From Microbispora sp. ZYX-F-249 (lineage in GTDB: Bacteria; Actinomycetota; Actinomycetes; Streptosporangiales; Streptosporangiaceae), in assembly GCF_039649665.1 (NCBI RefSeq), contig NZ_JBDJAW010000002.1:1-64000 (forward strand): 64,000 nucleotides of DNA. The letters are read 5' to 3'. A program made the position numbers and the translations under genes. Below, piece by piece: positions 24,909 through 33,315 of this stretch. Below the pieces are notes generated by a model. The model worked only from the letters and a program-made list of their open reading frames with translations. It was not told the origin of the DNA and made no database searches. Within the stretch, counting starts at the first letter, position 1. Every line of letters starts with the position of its first letter.

Positions 24909-26857
24909 GGCGTCACCCGCGCCAGGACCGCGTCCAGCTCCACCGTCTGGCCCGGCCGGGCCCGCAGCTCGGCGAGCACGCCGCCTACCGGCGCCGTCAG
25001 GGTGTGTTCCATCTTCATCGCCTCCACGACGACCAGCGGCTGTCCCGCGCTGACCCGGTCGCCCTCGGCCGCCTTCACCAGCAGCACCGTTCCCGGCATC
25101 GGGCTGCGTACGACGCCGTCCCCTGCGAGCGTCCCGCCCTGCCGGTCCTGCGGATCGCCCGGCTCGTGCCGGGTGACGGGCCAGGCGCGGCCACCCTCGG
25201 CGAGCCACACCGTGTCGCGGTTCCGGGCGACCGCGTACCTGCGGGTGACACCGCCGAGGGTGACCGCCGCCTCCTCCGAGCCGGTCCACTCGAGCCGCGC
25301 CCGGCCGAGTGAACGCTCGTTAACTTCAATTTCCGCGTCTGCGGCGGCGCCCCGCACCCGTACGGGCACGCCGAGCCGGTGCACGGTCCAGGCGGGCTCC
25401 CCCACGCGCCAGCCGTCCGCCACATCCCACGGGTCGCCCGAGCCGGAGCGGTCGAAGCCGGAGTGGAAGACGAGCGCGGCCGCCGCCAGCACCTCGTCCG
25501 GCACCTCGCCGCCGACGAGGCCGGACAGCCGCCGCTCGACCAGCCCCGTGTCGAGCCGCCCGGCCGCGACCTCCGGGTCGGCCAGCAGCGCGCGCAGGAA
25601 CCCGATGTTCGTGGTCACCCCGAGGATCACGGTCGAGGCCAGCGCCCGGTCGAGGGCCGCGAGCGCGCCCGCCCGGTCGGGGGCCCAGGCCACCGCCTTG
25701 GCCAGCATGGGGTCGTAGTCGCTGCCCACGGTCGTTCCGCAGGTCAGTCCCGAGTCGAACCGCACGCCGAACCGCACGCCCTCGCCCGCGGGCTCCCGCA
25801 GGGCCAGGATCCGGCCGCCCGTCGGCAGGAAGTCGCGGGCGGGGTCCTCGGCGTACACGCGGGCCTCGACGGCGTGGCCGCGCAGGCGCACCTCGTCCTG
25901 CCCGAACGGCAGCGGCTCCCCCGCGGCGATCCGCAGCTGCAGCTCGACCAGGTCGAGACCGGTGACCATCTCGGTGACCGGGTGCTCGACCTGCAGCCGG
26001 GTGTTCATCTCCATGAAGAAGAACTCGCCGGGACGGTCGCCGGGGACGATGAACTCGACCGTGCCGGCGCCGACGTAGCCGACCGACCGTGCGGCCTCCA
26101 CCGCCGCCGCGCCCATGCGGGCCCGCGTCTCCTCGTCGAGCAACGGCGAGGGCGCCTCCTCGACGATCTTCTGGTGACGCCGCTGCAGGCTGCACTCGCG
26201 CTCGCCCAGGTGGACGACGTTCCCGTGGCCGTCGGCCATCACCTGGATCTCGATGTGCCGGGGCCGGTCCACGAACCGCTCGATCAGCAGGGTGCCGTCC
26301 CCGAAGGCCGCCGTCGCCGTACGGCGGGCCGACTCGACGGCCGCGGCCAGGGCGTCGGCGGACTCGACCCGCAGCATGCCCTTGCCGCCCCCGCCCGCGG
26401 ACGGCTTGATCAGCACCGGGAAGCCGATGCGTGCGGCGGCCTCGGCCAGGTCGTCGTGCGGTTCCGCGCCGCCGGGCACGACCGGCACGCCCGCGCGGGC
26501 GACCGTCTCCTTGGCCCGGATCTTGTCGCCCATGGCCTCGATGGCTTCGGCGGGCGGGCCGACGAACACCAGGCCGCCGGCCGCGCAGCGGCGGGCGAAC
26601 TCGGCGTTCTCGGCGAGGAAGCCGTACCCCGGATGGACGGCCTCGGCGCCGCTCGCCCGGGCGGCCTCGACGATCCCGTCGATGTCGAGGTAGCCGCGCG
26701 GGAGCCGGACGGCGAGATCGGCCTCGCGCACGTGACGGGCGTCGCGGTCGGCGTCGCTGTGCACCGCGATCGCGCGGATCCCCAGCGCGCGGAGCGTGCG
26801 GATGATCCGGACGGCGATCTCACCCCGGTTGGCGATCAGGACAGTCGAAAACATCAC
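24899..26857 (-). CDS. biotin carboxylase/BCCP alpha subunit, probable methylcrotonyl-CoA carboxylase
   Basis: A 652-aa alpha subunit. Biotin carboxylase starts [20 protein letters not shown], has the Gly-rich ATP loop [32 protein letters not shown] and [14 protein letters not shown] linker of about 150 residues leads to the BCCP domain, where the biotinylated Lys is about residue 615 (EAMKMEH). It carboxylates biotin using ATP and bicarbonate and passes CO2 to the beta subunit encoded just upstream. The stop of the beta gene (26858) abuts GTG 26857; ATG 26854 is also possible. Substrate choice comes from the HMG-CoA lyase and dehydrogenase neighbours. Confidence 0.95.
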   Translation of the reverse strand: MMFSTVLIANRGEIAVRIIRTLRALGIRAIAVHSDADRDARHVREADLAVRLPRGYLDIDGIVEAARASGAEAVHPGYGFLAENAEFARRCAAGGLVFVGPPAEAIEAMGDKIRAKETVARAGVPVVPGGAEPHDDLAEAAARIGFPVLIKPSAGGGGKGMLRVESADALAAAVESARRTATAAFGDGTLLIERFVDRPRHIEIQVMADGHGNVVHLGERECSLQRRHQKIVEEAPSPLLDEETRARMGAAAVEAARSVGYVGAGTVEFIVPGDRPGEFFFMEMNTRLQVEHPVTEMVTGLDLVELQLRIAAGEPLPFGQDEVRLRGHAVEARVYAEDPARDFLPTGGRILALREPAGEGVRFGVRFDSGLTCGTTVGSDYDPMLAKAVAWAPDRAGALAALDRALASTVILGVTTNIGFLRALLADPEVAAGRLDTGLVERRLSGLVGGEVPDEVLAAAALVFHSGFDRSGSGDPWDVADGWRVGEPAWTVHRLGVPVRVRGAAADAEIEVNERSLGRARLEWTGSEEAAVTLGGVTRRYAVARNRDTVWLAEGGRAWPVTRHEPGDPQDRQGGTLAGDGVVRSPMPGTVLLVKAAEGDRVSAGQPLVVVEAMKMEHTLTAPVGGVLAELRARPGQTVELDAVLARVTPCE

Positions 26858-28432
26858 TCACATCCGGAAGACGCCGTAGCCGACGGGTTCGAGGGGGGCG
26901 TTCGCGGCGGCGCCGAGCGCCAGGCCGAGGACGGTCCTGGTGTCCACGGGGTCGATCACCCCGTCGTCCCACAGGCGCGCCGTCGAGTAGTAGGGATTGC
27001 CCTGGTGCTCGTACTGTGCCCGGATCTCGTCGGCGTCGGCGTCGCCGACCATGGTGAGCACGGTGGCGGCCTGCTCGCCGCCCATGACGGAGATGCGGGC
27101 GTTCGGCCACATCCACAGGAATCGGGGCGAGTAGGCGCGCCCGGCCATCGCGTAGTTGCCCGCGCCGAACGAACCGCCGATGATCACTGTGAACTTCGGC
27201 ACCCGGGCGCACGCGACCGCCGTCACCATCTTCGCGCCGTGCTTGGCGATGCCCCCGGCCTCGTACGCCTTGCCGACCATGAAGCCGCTGATGTTCTGCA
27301 GGAACACCAGCGGGACCGAGCGCCGGTCGCACAGCTCGACGAAGTGGGCGCCCTTGAGCGCCGACTCGCCGAACAGGATGCCGTTGTTGGCCACGATCCC
27401 CACGGGGTGGCCGTGGATCCGGGCGAACCCGGTCACCAGGGTCGGGCCGTACTCGGCCTTGAACTCCAGGAACCTGCTGCCGTCGGCCACCCGGGCGATG
27501 ACCTCGTGCACGTCGTACGGCTGGCGCGTGTCCTGGGGGACGATGCCGTACAGGTCGCGCGGGTCCCACAGCGGCGGCTCGGACGGTGCCACATCCCAGG
27601 GGCGTGGGCTCTTCGGGCCGAGCGACGCGACGATGTCCCGCACGATCTTCAGGGCGTGCGCGTCGTCCTCGGCGAGGTGGTCGGTGACGCCGCTGACGCG
27701 GGCGTGGACCTCGCCGCCGCCCAGTTCCTCCGCGGTGACGGTCTCGCCGGTCGCGGCCTTCACCAGCGGCGGCCCACCGAGGAAGATCGTGCCCTGGCCG
27801 CGCACGATCACGGCCTCGTCGCTCATCGCCGGGACGTACGCCCCGCCCGCGGTGCAGGAGCCGAGCACGGCCGCGATCTGCGGGATGCCCCGCGCCGACA
27901 TGGTGGCCTGGTTGTAGAAGATGCGGCCGAAGTGCTCGCGGTCGGGGAAGACCTCGTCCTGCTTCGGCAGGAAGGCGCCGCCCGAGTCGACCAGGTACAC
28001 GCACGGCAGGTTGTTGTGGAGGGCGACCTCCTGGGCGCGCAGGTGCTTCTTGACCGTCATCGGGTAGTACGTGCCGCCCTTGACGGTGGCGTCGTTGACC
28101 ACGATCACGACCTCGCGCCCGGCGACCCGTCCCACGCCGGTGATGATCCCCGCGGCGGGGGCCTGGTCGTCGTACATGCCGGTGGCCGCGAGCGGGGACA
28201 GCTCGAGGAATCGCCCGCCGGGGTCGAGGAGCGTGTCGACGCGGTCCCTGGGCAGCAGTTTGCCGCGCTGAACGTGCCTGGCCCGGGCCCGCTCGGGGCC
28301 GCCGCGCGCCGCCGCCGCGAGCCGTTCCCGCAGGTCCGCCACCAGGCGCTCGTTCGCCTCCGCGTTGCGCTTGTACGGCTCGCCGCCCGGGTCGCACCGG
28401 CTCTCCAGCGCCGGCCAGTCACTCGTGCTCAT
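26858..28432 (-). CDS. carboxyltransferase beta subunit, probable methylcrotonyl-CoA carboxylase
   Basis: A 524-aa crotonase-fold carboxyltransferase. The N-half has [38 protein letters not shown] and [20 protein letters not shown]; the DSGGAFLP form is typical of MCC rather than propionyl-CoA carboxylase. The C-half has [30 protein letters not shown] and [20 protein letters not shown]. It is the first gene of the four-gene block. ATG 28432 is preceded at 28439-28444 by TAACAT on the minus strand, only six bases from the start, so the mRNA may be leaderless. The divergent TetR is its probable regulator. Confidence 0.95.
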   Translation of the reverse strand: MSTSDWPALESRCDPGGEPYKRNAEANERLVADLRERLAAAARGGPERARARHVQRGKLLPRDRVDTLLDPGGRFLELSPLAATGMYDDQAPAAGIITGVGRVAGREVVIVVNDATVKGGTYYPMTVKKHLRAQEVALHNNLPCVYLVDSGGAFLPKQDEVFPDREHFGRIFYNQATMSARGIPQIAAVLGSCTAGGAYVPAMSDEAVIVRGQGTIFLGGPPLVKAATGETVTAEELGGGEVHARVSGVTDHLAEDDAHALKIVRDIVASLGPKSPRPWDVAPSEPPLWDPRDLYGIVPQDTRQPYDVHEVIARVADGSRFLEFKAEYGPTLVTGFARIHGHPVGIVANNGILFGESALKGAHFVELCDRRSVPLVFLQNISGFMVGKAYEAGGIAKHGAKMVTAVACARVPKFTVIIGGSFGAGNYAMAGRAYSPRFLWMWPNARISVMGGEQAATVLTMVGDADADEIRAQYEHQGNPYYSTARLWDDGVIDPVDTRTVLGLALGAAANAPLEPVGYGVFRM

Positions 28433-28478
28433 GCCGCGATGTTAGTCATCGTTAACAGACTCCGTCTACCATGGTGCC
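28433..28478. promoter_or_regulatory. divergent promoter of the leucine-degradation block and its TetR
   Basis: A short AT-rich island: GTTAGTCATCGTTAACAGAC (28441-28460). It holds a minus-strand -10-like TAACAT (28439-28444), the palindrome GTTAAC (28451-28456) and AGAC-TCC-GTCT (28457-28467). With only 46 bases between starts, one TetR dimer here could control both directions. Confidence 0.55.
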
Positions 28479-29072
28479 GTGAAGACCGGGAGGACCGTGA
28501 AGACCCCTACCCGCAACCGGCGGGCCGAGATCCTCGACGCCGCCGCGGCCCTCTTCGCGGCGCGCGGCTTCCACGGCGTGTCCATCGAGGACATCGGCGC
28601 GGCCGTGGGCGTGTCGGGGCCGGCGCTCTACCGGCACTTCAGCGGCAAGGAGGCCCTGCTCGCCGAGATGCTGCTGGACATCAGCGAGCGGCTGCGCGAG
28701 CAGGGGGCGCGGCTGGCCACCACCGCCGACCCGGACACCGCCGAGGCCGCGCTCGACGCGCTGCTGTCCGGGCACATCGAGTTCGCGCTGAATCACCCCG
28801 CGCTGATCCGCGTGCACGAGCGCGAACTGGACAACGTGCCGGAGCAGGCCCGGCGGGCCATCCGGCGGCTGCAGCGGCTGTACGCCGAGGAGTGGGTGAC
28901 CGTGCTGTCCGAGCTGCACCCCGCCTGCCCGCCCGCGCGGCTGCGCGCCGCCACGCACGCGGTCTTCGGCCTGCTCAACTCCACCCCGCGCAGCGCCGGG
29001 GAGCTCGCCCCCGAGGCCATGGCCGATCTCCTCCGCACCATGGCCCGCGCCGCCCTCTCCCCCCTTGGGTGA
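28479..29072 (+). CDS. TetR-family regulator of the branched-chain catabolic block
   Basis: A 197-aa TetR protein. The HTH is AEILDAAAALFAARGFHGVS, with DIGAAVGVSGPALYRHFSGK as recognition helix. The C-terminal ligand/dimer domain has HIEFALNHPALIRVHERELD. This N-terminal pattern and location match actinobacterial regulators of branched-chain and acyl-CoA metabolism. GTG 28479 is the longest start; GTG 28497 has GGGAGGA just upstream and is equally likely. The stop codon lies inside the first TGATCTTG repeat motif. Confidence 0.93.
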   Translation: MKTGRTVKTPTRNRRAEILDAAAALFAARGFHGVSIEDIGAAVGVSGPALYRHFSGKEALLAEMLLDISERLREQGARLATTADPDTAEAALDALLSGHIEFALNHPALIRVHERELDNVPEQARRAIRRLQRLYAEEWVTVLSELHPACPPARLRAATHAVFGLLNSTPRSAGELAPEAMADLLRTMARAALSPLG

Positions 29073-29356
29073 TCTTGCAGTTTGTCGCGTATAGGTGGCG
29101 CGACCTGGGCCTCAGCCGACCGTGATCTTGTAGTTTGTCGCACGAGTGGCCCCTGATCTGCCGAACTCCAATTCATGATCTTGCAGATCTCGGCGATCAC
29201 GCTCACTGACCAGAGCGTACGACCTGCGCGATCTTGCAAGTGCAAGATCACACTCCAATGAGGCGCAGGTCAGGGGCCGTAGCCCAGATTTGCTGCTAGA
29301 TCACGAGAAGAAACCAGGCAGGTCAGGAGACATCCCTGCGACAAACTACAAGATCA
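29070..29356. repeat. 287-bp convergent spacer bounded by 19-bp inverted repeats, with internal copies
   Basis: Left end TGATCTTGCAGTTTGTCGC (29070-29088); right end is its inverted counterpart GCGACAAACTACAAGATCA (29338-29356), one mismatch. Internal relatives: TGATCTTGTAGTTTGTCGCA (29123-29142), TGATCTTGCAGATCT (29176-29190) and the perfect palindrome GATCTTGCA-AG-TGCAAGATC (29230-29249). The TGA that opens the left copy is the TetR stop; the right copy contains the stop of the E1 gene on the other strand. The interior is AT-richer than the flanks and has no ORF. Confidence 0.8.
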
Positions 29357-31570
29357 CGACGTGAGGAGCTTGCGGGCGGCGCGCTCGATGTCGGACTCCG
29401 ACAGCAGGACGGTGTCGGCGGCCGGGCCGAGCGGCACGAAGCTGTCCTGTGAGGTCACACGGCTGATCGGGCCGCGGAAGCCATTGTCGACGAGCGCGGT
29501 GATCACGCTTTCGGAGACGCCGCCGCTGCGGCGGGTCTCGTCGGCGATCAGCACGCGGCCGGTCAGTTCGGCCGCGCGCATGAGGTCGTCGACCGGCAGC
29601 GGCGACAGCCACCGCAGGTCGAGCACCCGGCAGCTCATGTCCTCGGCCGTGAGCCTCACCGCCGCCCGCAGGCTCATGCGCAGGCCGTTGCCGTAGGTCA
29701 CGATGGTCAGGTCGCGGCCGTCGCCGTAGGAGCGCGCGCGGCCGACCGGGACGTGGGTCTCGGCCCAGCGCGCCGGCGGCGCGTACGGCGCGAGCCAGCC
29801 GCCGTCGCCCTCGTCGAAGAGGTCACGGGTGTGGTAGAGCGCGATGGGTTCGAGGAACACGCAGACGCTGCCGTCCGCGCGGGCGGCGGCCAGGCAGGTG
29901 CGCAGCATCGCGGCGGCGTCGTCGGGCCGGGCGGGAGACGCCACGATCACACCGGGAATATCGCGCAATGCGGCTATTGAGTTGTCGTTATGGAAATGTC
30001 CACCAAAGCCCTTTTGGTAGGCATATGAGGCGACTCGTACGACCAGCGGATTGCGATACGCGCCCTGCGAGAAGAACTGCATGGTCGACGCCTCGCCGCG
30101 AATCTGATCAAGGGCGTTGTGCACGTAGGCGAGATACTGGATCTCCGGCACCGGCAGCAGCCCCGACACGCCGCTCCCGAGCGCCAGGCCGAGGATCGCC
30201 TGCTCGTCCAGGAGCATGTCGAAGACCCGCTCCGCCCCGAACCGGCGCAGCAGCCCGCGTGTCACGCCGTACACCCCGCCCTTGCGGGCCACGTCCTCAC
30301 CGAACACGAGGACCCCGGGGTCCAGCGCCATCGCGTCGGCCAGCGTGCGGTTGACCGCCTGGGCGACGGTCAGCCCACCCTCCTGCTCCGGCAGGGTGGC
30401 GAAGGCGCGCTCGCGCGCCTCGGCGGGCGCGGCCCGCACCGCCTCGGCGGCCACCACGTCGGGACGGCGCGGCGCGAGCGGGGCCGTCACCTCCTCGGCA
30501 GTGGCGAGCCGGGGCCGGCGCGCGCACTCCAGCGCGAGCTTCAGCACGTGGTCGCGCTCGGCCTCGTAGCGCGCCAGCAGTTCGTCGGGCTCGGCCAGGC
30601 CCGCCTCCACCAGCAGCCGCGCCGTACGGACGAGGGGGTCGCGATCCAGGTCGGCGGCGATCTCCCGGCGGGTGCGGTAGCCGATCTCCACGTCGGAACC
30701 GGCATGGCCCATCAGGCGCACGGTCCGCAGGTGCAGGAACGCCGGGGCGCGGGTGACGCGCACGTGCTCGGCGGCGCGCAGCGCCGCGTCGTAGGCGTCG
30801 GCCAGGTCACAGCCGTCCGCCTGGAAATACTCCAGCAGGGGGTGCCTGGCCCGCTCGATCCAGTCCGGCGGCGTCTTCACGCTGATGCCGAGGCCGTTGT
30901 CCTCGCACACGAACAGCACGGGGATCTGCAGCCCGCGGTGGCGGCCGTACGCGGCGGTGTTCAGCCCGGTCAGCGCGGAGGCGTGGTTCATCGACGCGTC
31001 GCCGAAGCTGCACACGGCGATGGCGTCCCCGGGCCAGGGGGAGGGCAGGCCCAGCGTGCGCGCCCGCTCGATGGCGAAGCCGACGCCGACGGCGCGCGGC
31101 AGGTGACTGGCGATCGTGGAGGTCTGCGGGATGACGGCGAGCCCGGGGTGGCCGAACACCTTGTGCCGGCCGCCCGCGATCGGCTCCTCGGCCGACGCCG
31201 TGATCCCCAGCAGGACGTCGCGCAGCCCCTCCTCCGCCAGCCGGCCGGCCTGGGCGGACCGGGTCAGGTAGAAGGCGCCGGACCGGTAGTGCAGCAGCGC
31301 GGGGTCGTCCACGCGGAGCGCGGCGGCGACGGCGGCGTTCCCCTCGTGCCCCGACGACCCGATCGTGTAGAAGCCCTCGTCGCGCTCACGCATGTGGCGG
31401 GCGGCGACGTCGAGCAGCCTGCTGCCGAGCTGTACGGCGAACAGTTCACGGCACCGCGTGCCCGTCAGGCCCGTGCCCGGCCGTACCGGCAGGTCCGGAT
31501 CCCGGGCGGGTCCGGGGGTCAGCGCCCCGACGGCCTCGGCGAAATGCGTCTCCACAGCGTCCCGCACCAC
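29354..31570 (-). CDS. fused E1 alpha-beta subunit of a branched-chain 2-oxoacid dehydrogenase
   Basis: A 738-aa thiamine-diphosphate enzyme in which the alpha and beta parts of E1 are one chain. The alpha part has GEGNAAVAAALR-like SGHEGNAAVAAALRVDDPAL, then the TPP motif from FGDASMNHASALTGLNT to VCEDNGLG. The beta part starts near LTVAQAVNRTLADAMALDPG with VLVFGEDVARKGGVYGVT and the DEQAILGLALG loop, and ends with the transketolase C-terminal domain (VLIADETRRSGGVSES). It decarboxylates a 2-oxo acid and loads E2. No E2 or E3 is in the window. GTG 31570 is seven bases from CATAAT, so a leaderless start is favoured; a longer frame runs upstream to 31687. Confidence 0.92.
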   Translation of the reverse strand: MVRDAVETHFAEAVGALTPGPARDPDLPVRPGTGLTGTRCRELFAVQLGSRLLDVAARHMRERDEGFYTIGSSGHEGNAAVAAALRVDDPALLHYRSGAFYLTRSAQAGRLAEEGLRDVLLGITASAEEPIAGGRHKVFGHPGLAVIPQTSTIASHLPRAVGVGFAIERARTLGLPSPWPGDAIAVCSFGDASMNHASALTGLNTAAYGRHRGLQIPVLFVCEDNGLGISVKTPPDWIERARHPLLEYFQADGCDLADAYDAALRAAEHVRVTRAPAFLHLRTVRLMGHAGSDVEIGYRTRREIAADLDRDPLVRTARLLVEAGLAEPDELLARYEAERDHVLKLALECARRPRLATAEEVTAPLAPRRPDVVAAEAVRAAPAEARERAFATLPEQEGGLTVAQAVNRTLADAMALDPGVLVFGEDVARKGGVYGVTRGLLRRFGAERVFDMLLDEQAILGLALGSGVSGLLPVPEIQYLAYVHNALDQIRGEASTMQFFSQGAYRNPLVVRVASYAYQKGFGGHFHNDNSIAALRDIPGVIVASPARPDDAAAMLRTCLAAARADGSVCVFLEPIALYHTRDLFDEGDGGWLAPYAPPARWAETHVPVGRARSYGDGRDLTIVTYGNGLRMSLRAAVRLTAEDMSCRVLDLRWLSPLPVDDLMRAAELTGRVLIADETRRSGGVSESVITALVDNGFRGPISRVTSQDSFVPLGPAADTVLLSESDIERAARKLLTS

Positions 31571-31583
31571 ACGGCCGATTATG
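31571..31583 (-). promoter_or_regulatory. -10-like CATAAT at leaderless distance
   Basis: CATAAT on the minus strand (31583-31578), then CGGCCGT, then GTG 31570. The 7-base gap is what a leaderless transcript needs. No clear -35 was found. Confidence 0.45.
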
Positions 31584-31775
31584 TCGCACGATGCACGCTC
31601 CGTCCCGCACAGCGACAACTTGGTACGCCGGCGGTTATGGATCTTCCCGTTTGACACAAATCGATGACGATAGGTCAGCACGCTCAACCGTCGCCGGTAT
31701 TCACCCGTCTACTCGTTATGAATGACGTGGCACCCTCAGGCCGCGTTCAACCACCGGGAAGGATGGTTCACCGGA

Positions 31776-33104
31776 ATGTTGAAACGCATTCAAGCCGCGA
31801 TCGCGGCAGTGGTCCTGGGAGGGGCGGCCCTCGTCGCGCTCCCGGCCACCGCCGGCGCGGCGACGGCAGCGGGTCCGAGTGACCTGACCGTCTCCCCCAC
31901 TCCCGTGGTCGTCGCCGGCGGTTCGGGCTCGACGGCGACCTTCACCTACAAGGCGTCGCAGAAGGGCGCGGCGAGGCTCGTCGACCGCGACGGCCGTGCC
32001 GTCCCGCTGGACCCCGCACCCGCGGGCTCCGGCGTCTACTCGGCGAGCTACGGCTTCACCTTCCGCGACGAGCCCGGCGTCTGGAAGTTCCAGGTGCGGG
32101 CCGACGGCGGCACCGCGAGCAAGGAGTTCCAGGTCCACTGGACCACCGACCTCGACTTCGACGCCTCGCCCGACGTCGTCGACCGGGGCGGCCGGATCAG
32201 GCTGACCGGCGCGCTGACCTACCTGGACGGCGGCGGCCGGCAGGCGTACGACGGCCAGAAGGTGGACATCGCCTTCAAGCCGGTCGGCGGGTCCTACAGC
32301 CGGGTCGGCTCGGTGACGACCGACCGCGACGGCCGGTTCTCCGTCGACCAGAGGGCGGACAGGACCGGCTGGTGGCGGGCCGAGTTCGCCGGCGCCACCG
32401 ACGCCGAGCCCGCGACGAGCGACAGCGACCGCGTCGACGTCAGGGCCGCGGCCAGCCGTACCCGCATCACCGGATTCGACGCCTCCCCCGAGCCCGTCGA
32501 CGCCGGTGACACGCTGCGCCTGCGCGGCCGCTTGGAGATCTCCGGCTTCGCCGGCTGGAGCGGCTACCCCGGGCGGAGCGTGAAGATCCTGTTCAAGCCC
32601 GCCGGCGGCTACCGCTGGCAGTACGTCACCTCCGACCGGACCGACTCCCACGGCCGCTTCGCGGCGGACGTGAGGGCCAGGACCTCCGGCTGGTGGCGGG
32701 CCGAGTTCGAGGCGACCGGCGGAGCGGCGTACTCGGCGAGCGCGACCGACTACGTGACGGTCCGCGTGCCCCGGCCGGTGCCTCCGCCCAGGGCCGGCAC
32801 CCGGGTGATCCTGTTCAACGCCGCACCGGAGCCGGTGAAGTACCACAGGTATCTCACCTTCCGCGGCAAGCTGCAGGTCTGGGACCACGGCTGGGAGGGC
32901 TACGGCCACCAGAAGGTGACCGTCTGGTTCAAGAAGGCCGGCGGCTCCTGGCACTACGTCAAGACGTTGTGGACGAACGGCTCCGGCAAGCTCTGGGGCA
33001 AGACCACGGCGTCGGCGTCCGGCTACTGGAAGGTCGTCTTCGCCGGCAACGGCGAGGCCGGCCCGTCCTCCAGCCGGAGCGACTGGGTGCGCGTGAAGCG
33101 CTGA
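31776..33104 (+). CDS. secreted protein with three Ig-like repeats
   Basis: A 442-aa precursor. The signal peptide runs MLKRIQAAIAAVVLGGAALV to about ATAGA. After a short domain (about residues 30-120), three repeats of about 100 residues follow. Each has the pattern FxASPEPV...GRL...V.I.FKPAGG (repeat starts near LDFDASPDVV, ITGFDASPEP and VILFNAAPEP) and a GWWRAEF or GYWKVVF strand. The repeats look like bacterial Ig-like or carbohydrate-surface adhesion modules. There is no sortase motif and no enzyme domain. I chose ATG 31776 because it starts the signal peptide. A strong hairpin follows the stop. Confidence 0.85.
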   Translation: MLKRIQAAIAAVVLGGAALVALPATAGAATAAGPSDLTVSPTPVVVAGGSGSTATFTYKASQKGAARLVDRDGRAVPLDPAPAGSGVYSASYGFTFRDEPGVWKFQVRADGGTASKEFQVHWTTDLDFDASPDVVDRGGRIRLTGALTYLDGGGRQAYDGQKVDIAFKPVGGSYSRVGSVTTDRDGRFSVDQRADRTGWWRAEFAGATDAEPATSDSDRVDVRAAASRTRITGFDASPEPVDAGDTLRLRGRLEISGFAGWSGYPGRSVKILFKPAGGYRWQYVTSDRTDSHGRFAADVRARTSGWWRAEFEATGGAAYSASATDYVTVRVPRPVPPPRAGTRVILFNAAPEPVKYHRYLTFRGKLQVWDHGWEGYGHQKVTVWFKKAGGSWHYVKTLWTNGSGKLWGKTTASASGYWKVVFAGNGEAGPSSSRSDWVRVKR

Positions 33105-33112
33105 GAGTTCTG

Positions 33113-33152
33113 TGAGCCGGCCCGGGGCGTGCGTACGCCCCGGGCCGGTTCA
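33113..33152 (+). terminator. strong hairpin, 14 perfect pairs extendable to 18
   Basis: Arms CCGGCCCGGGGCGT (33117-33130) and ACGCCCCGGGCCGG (33135-33148) around loop GCGT. Flanking TGAG/GTTCA adds four more pairs, one G-U. It begins eight bases after the Ig-repeat gene's stop. Confidence 0.85.
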
Positions 33153-33290
33153 TGCCGCGGATGGCCGGCCCACCCGCCGCTGGACCTCGCGTTCACCTTC
33201 GGGCCGTACGTCGTGGCGAATGAATCTTCCGGCCCTCCGCATGTGAGCACCGTTCCGATAACAATTGTCCCAGTGACATCTACTACCGCT

Positions 33291-33309
33291 TGGATCGATC
33301 CATAACAAT
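33291..33309 (+). promoter_or_regulatory. 12-bp palindrome joined to a -10-like box before the kinase gene
   Basis: TGGATCGATCCA (33291-33302) is a perfect palindrome immediately followed by TAACAAT (33303-33309). The kinase GTG is six bases further on. A regulator bound here would block the promoter of a leaderless transcript. Confidence 0.5.
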
Positions 33310-33315
33310 GACCAT

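Noticed and set aside
25379-29125. A 1,248-codon open frame antisense to the carboxylase genes
   Set aside because: It mirrors conserved MCC alpha and beta genes and encodes an Arg/His/Gln-rich product without domains. It is an artefact of high GC.
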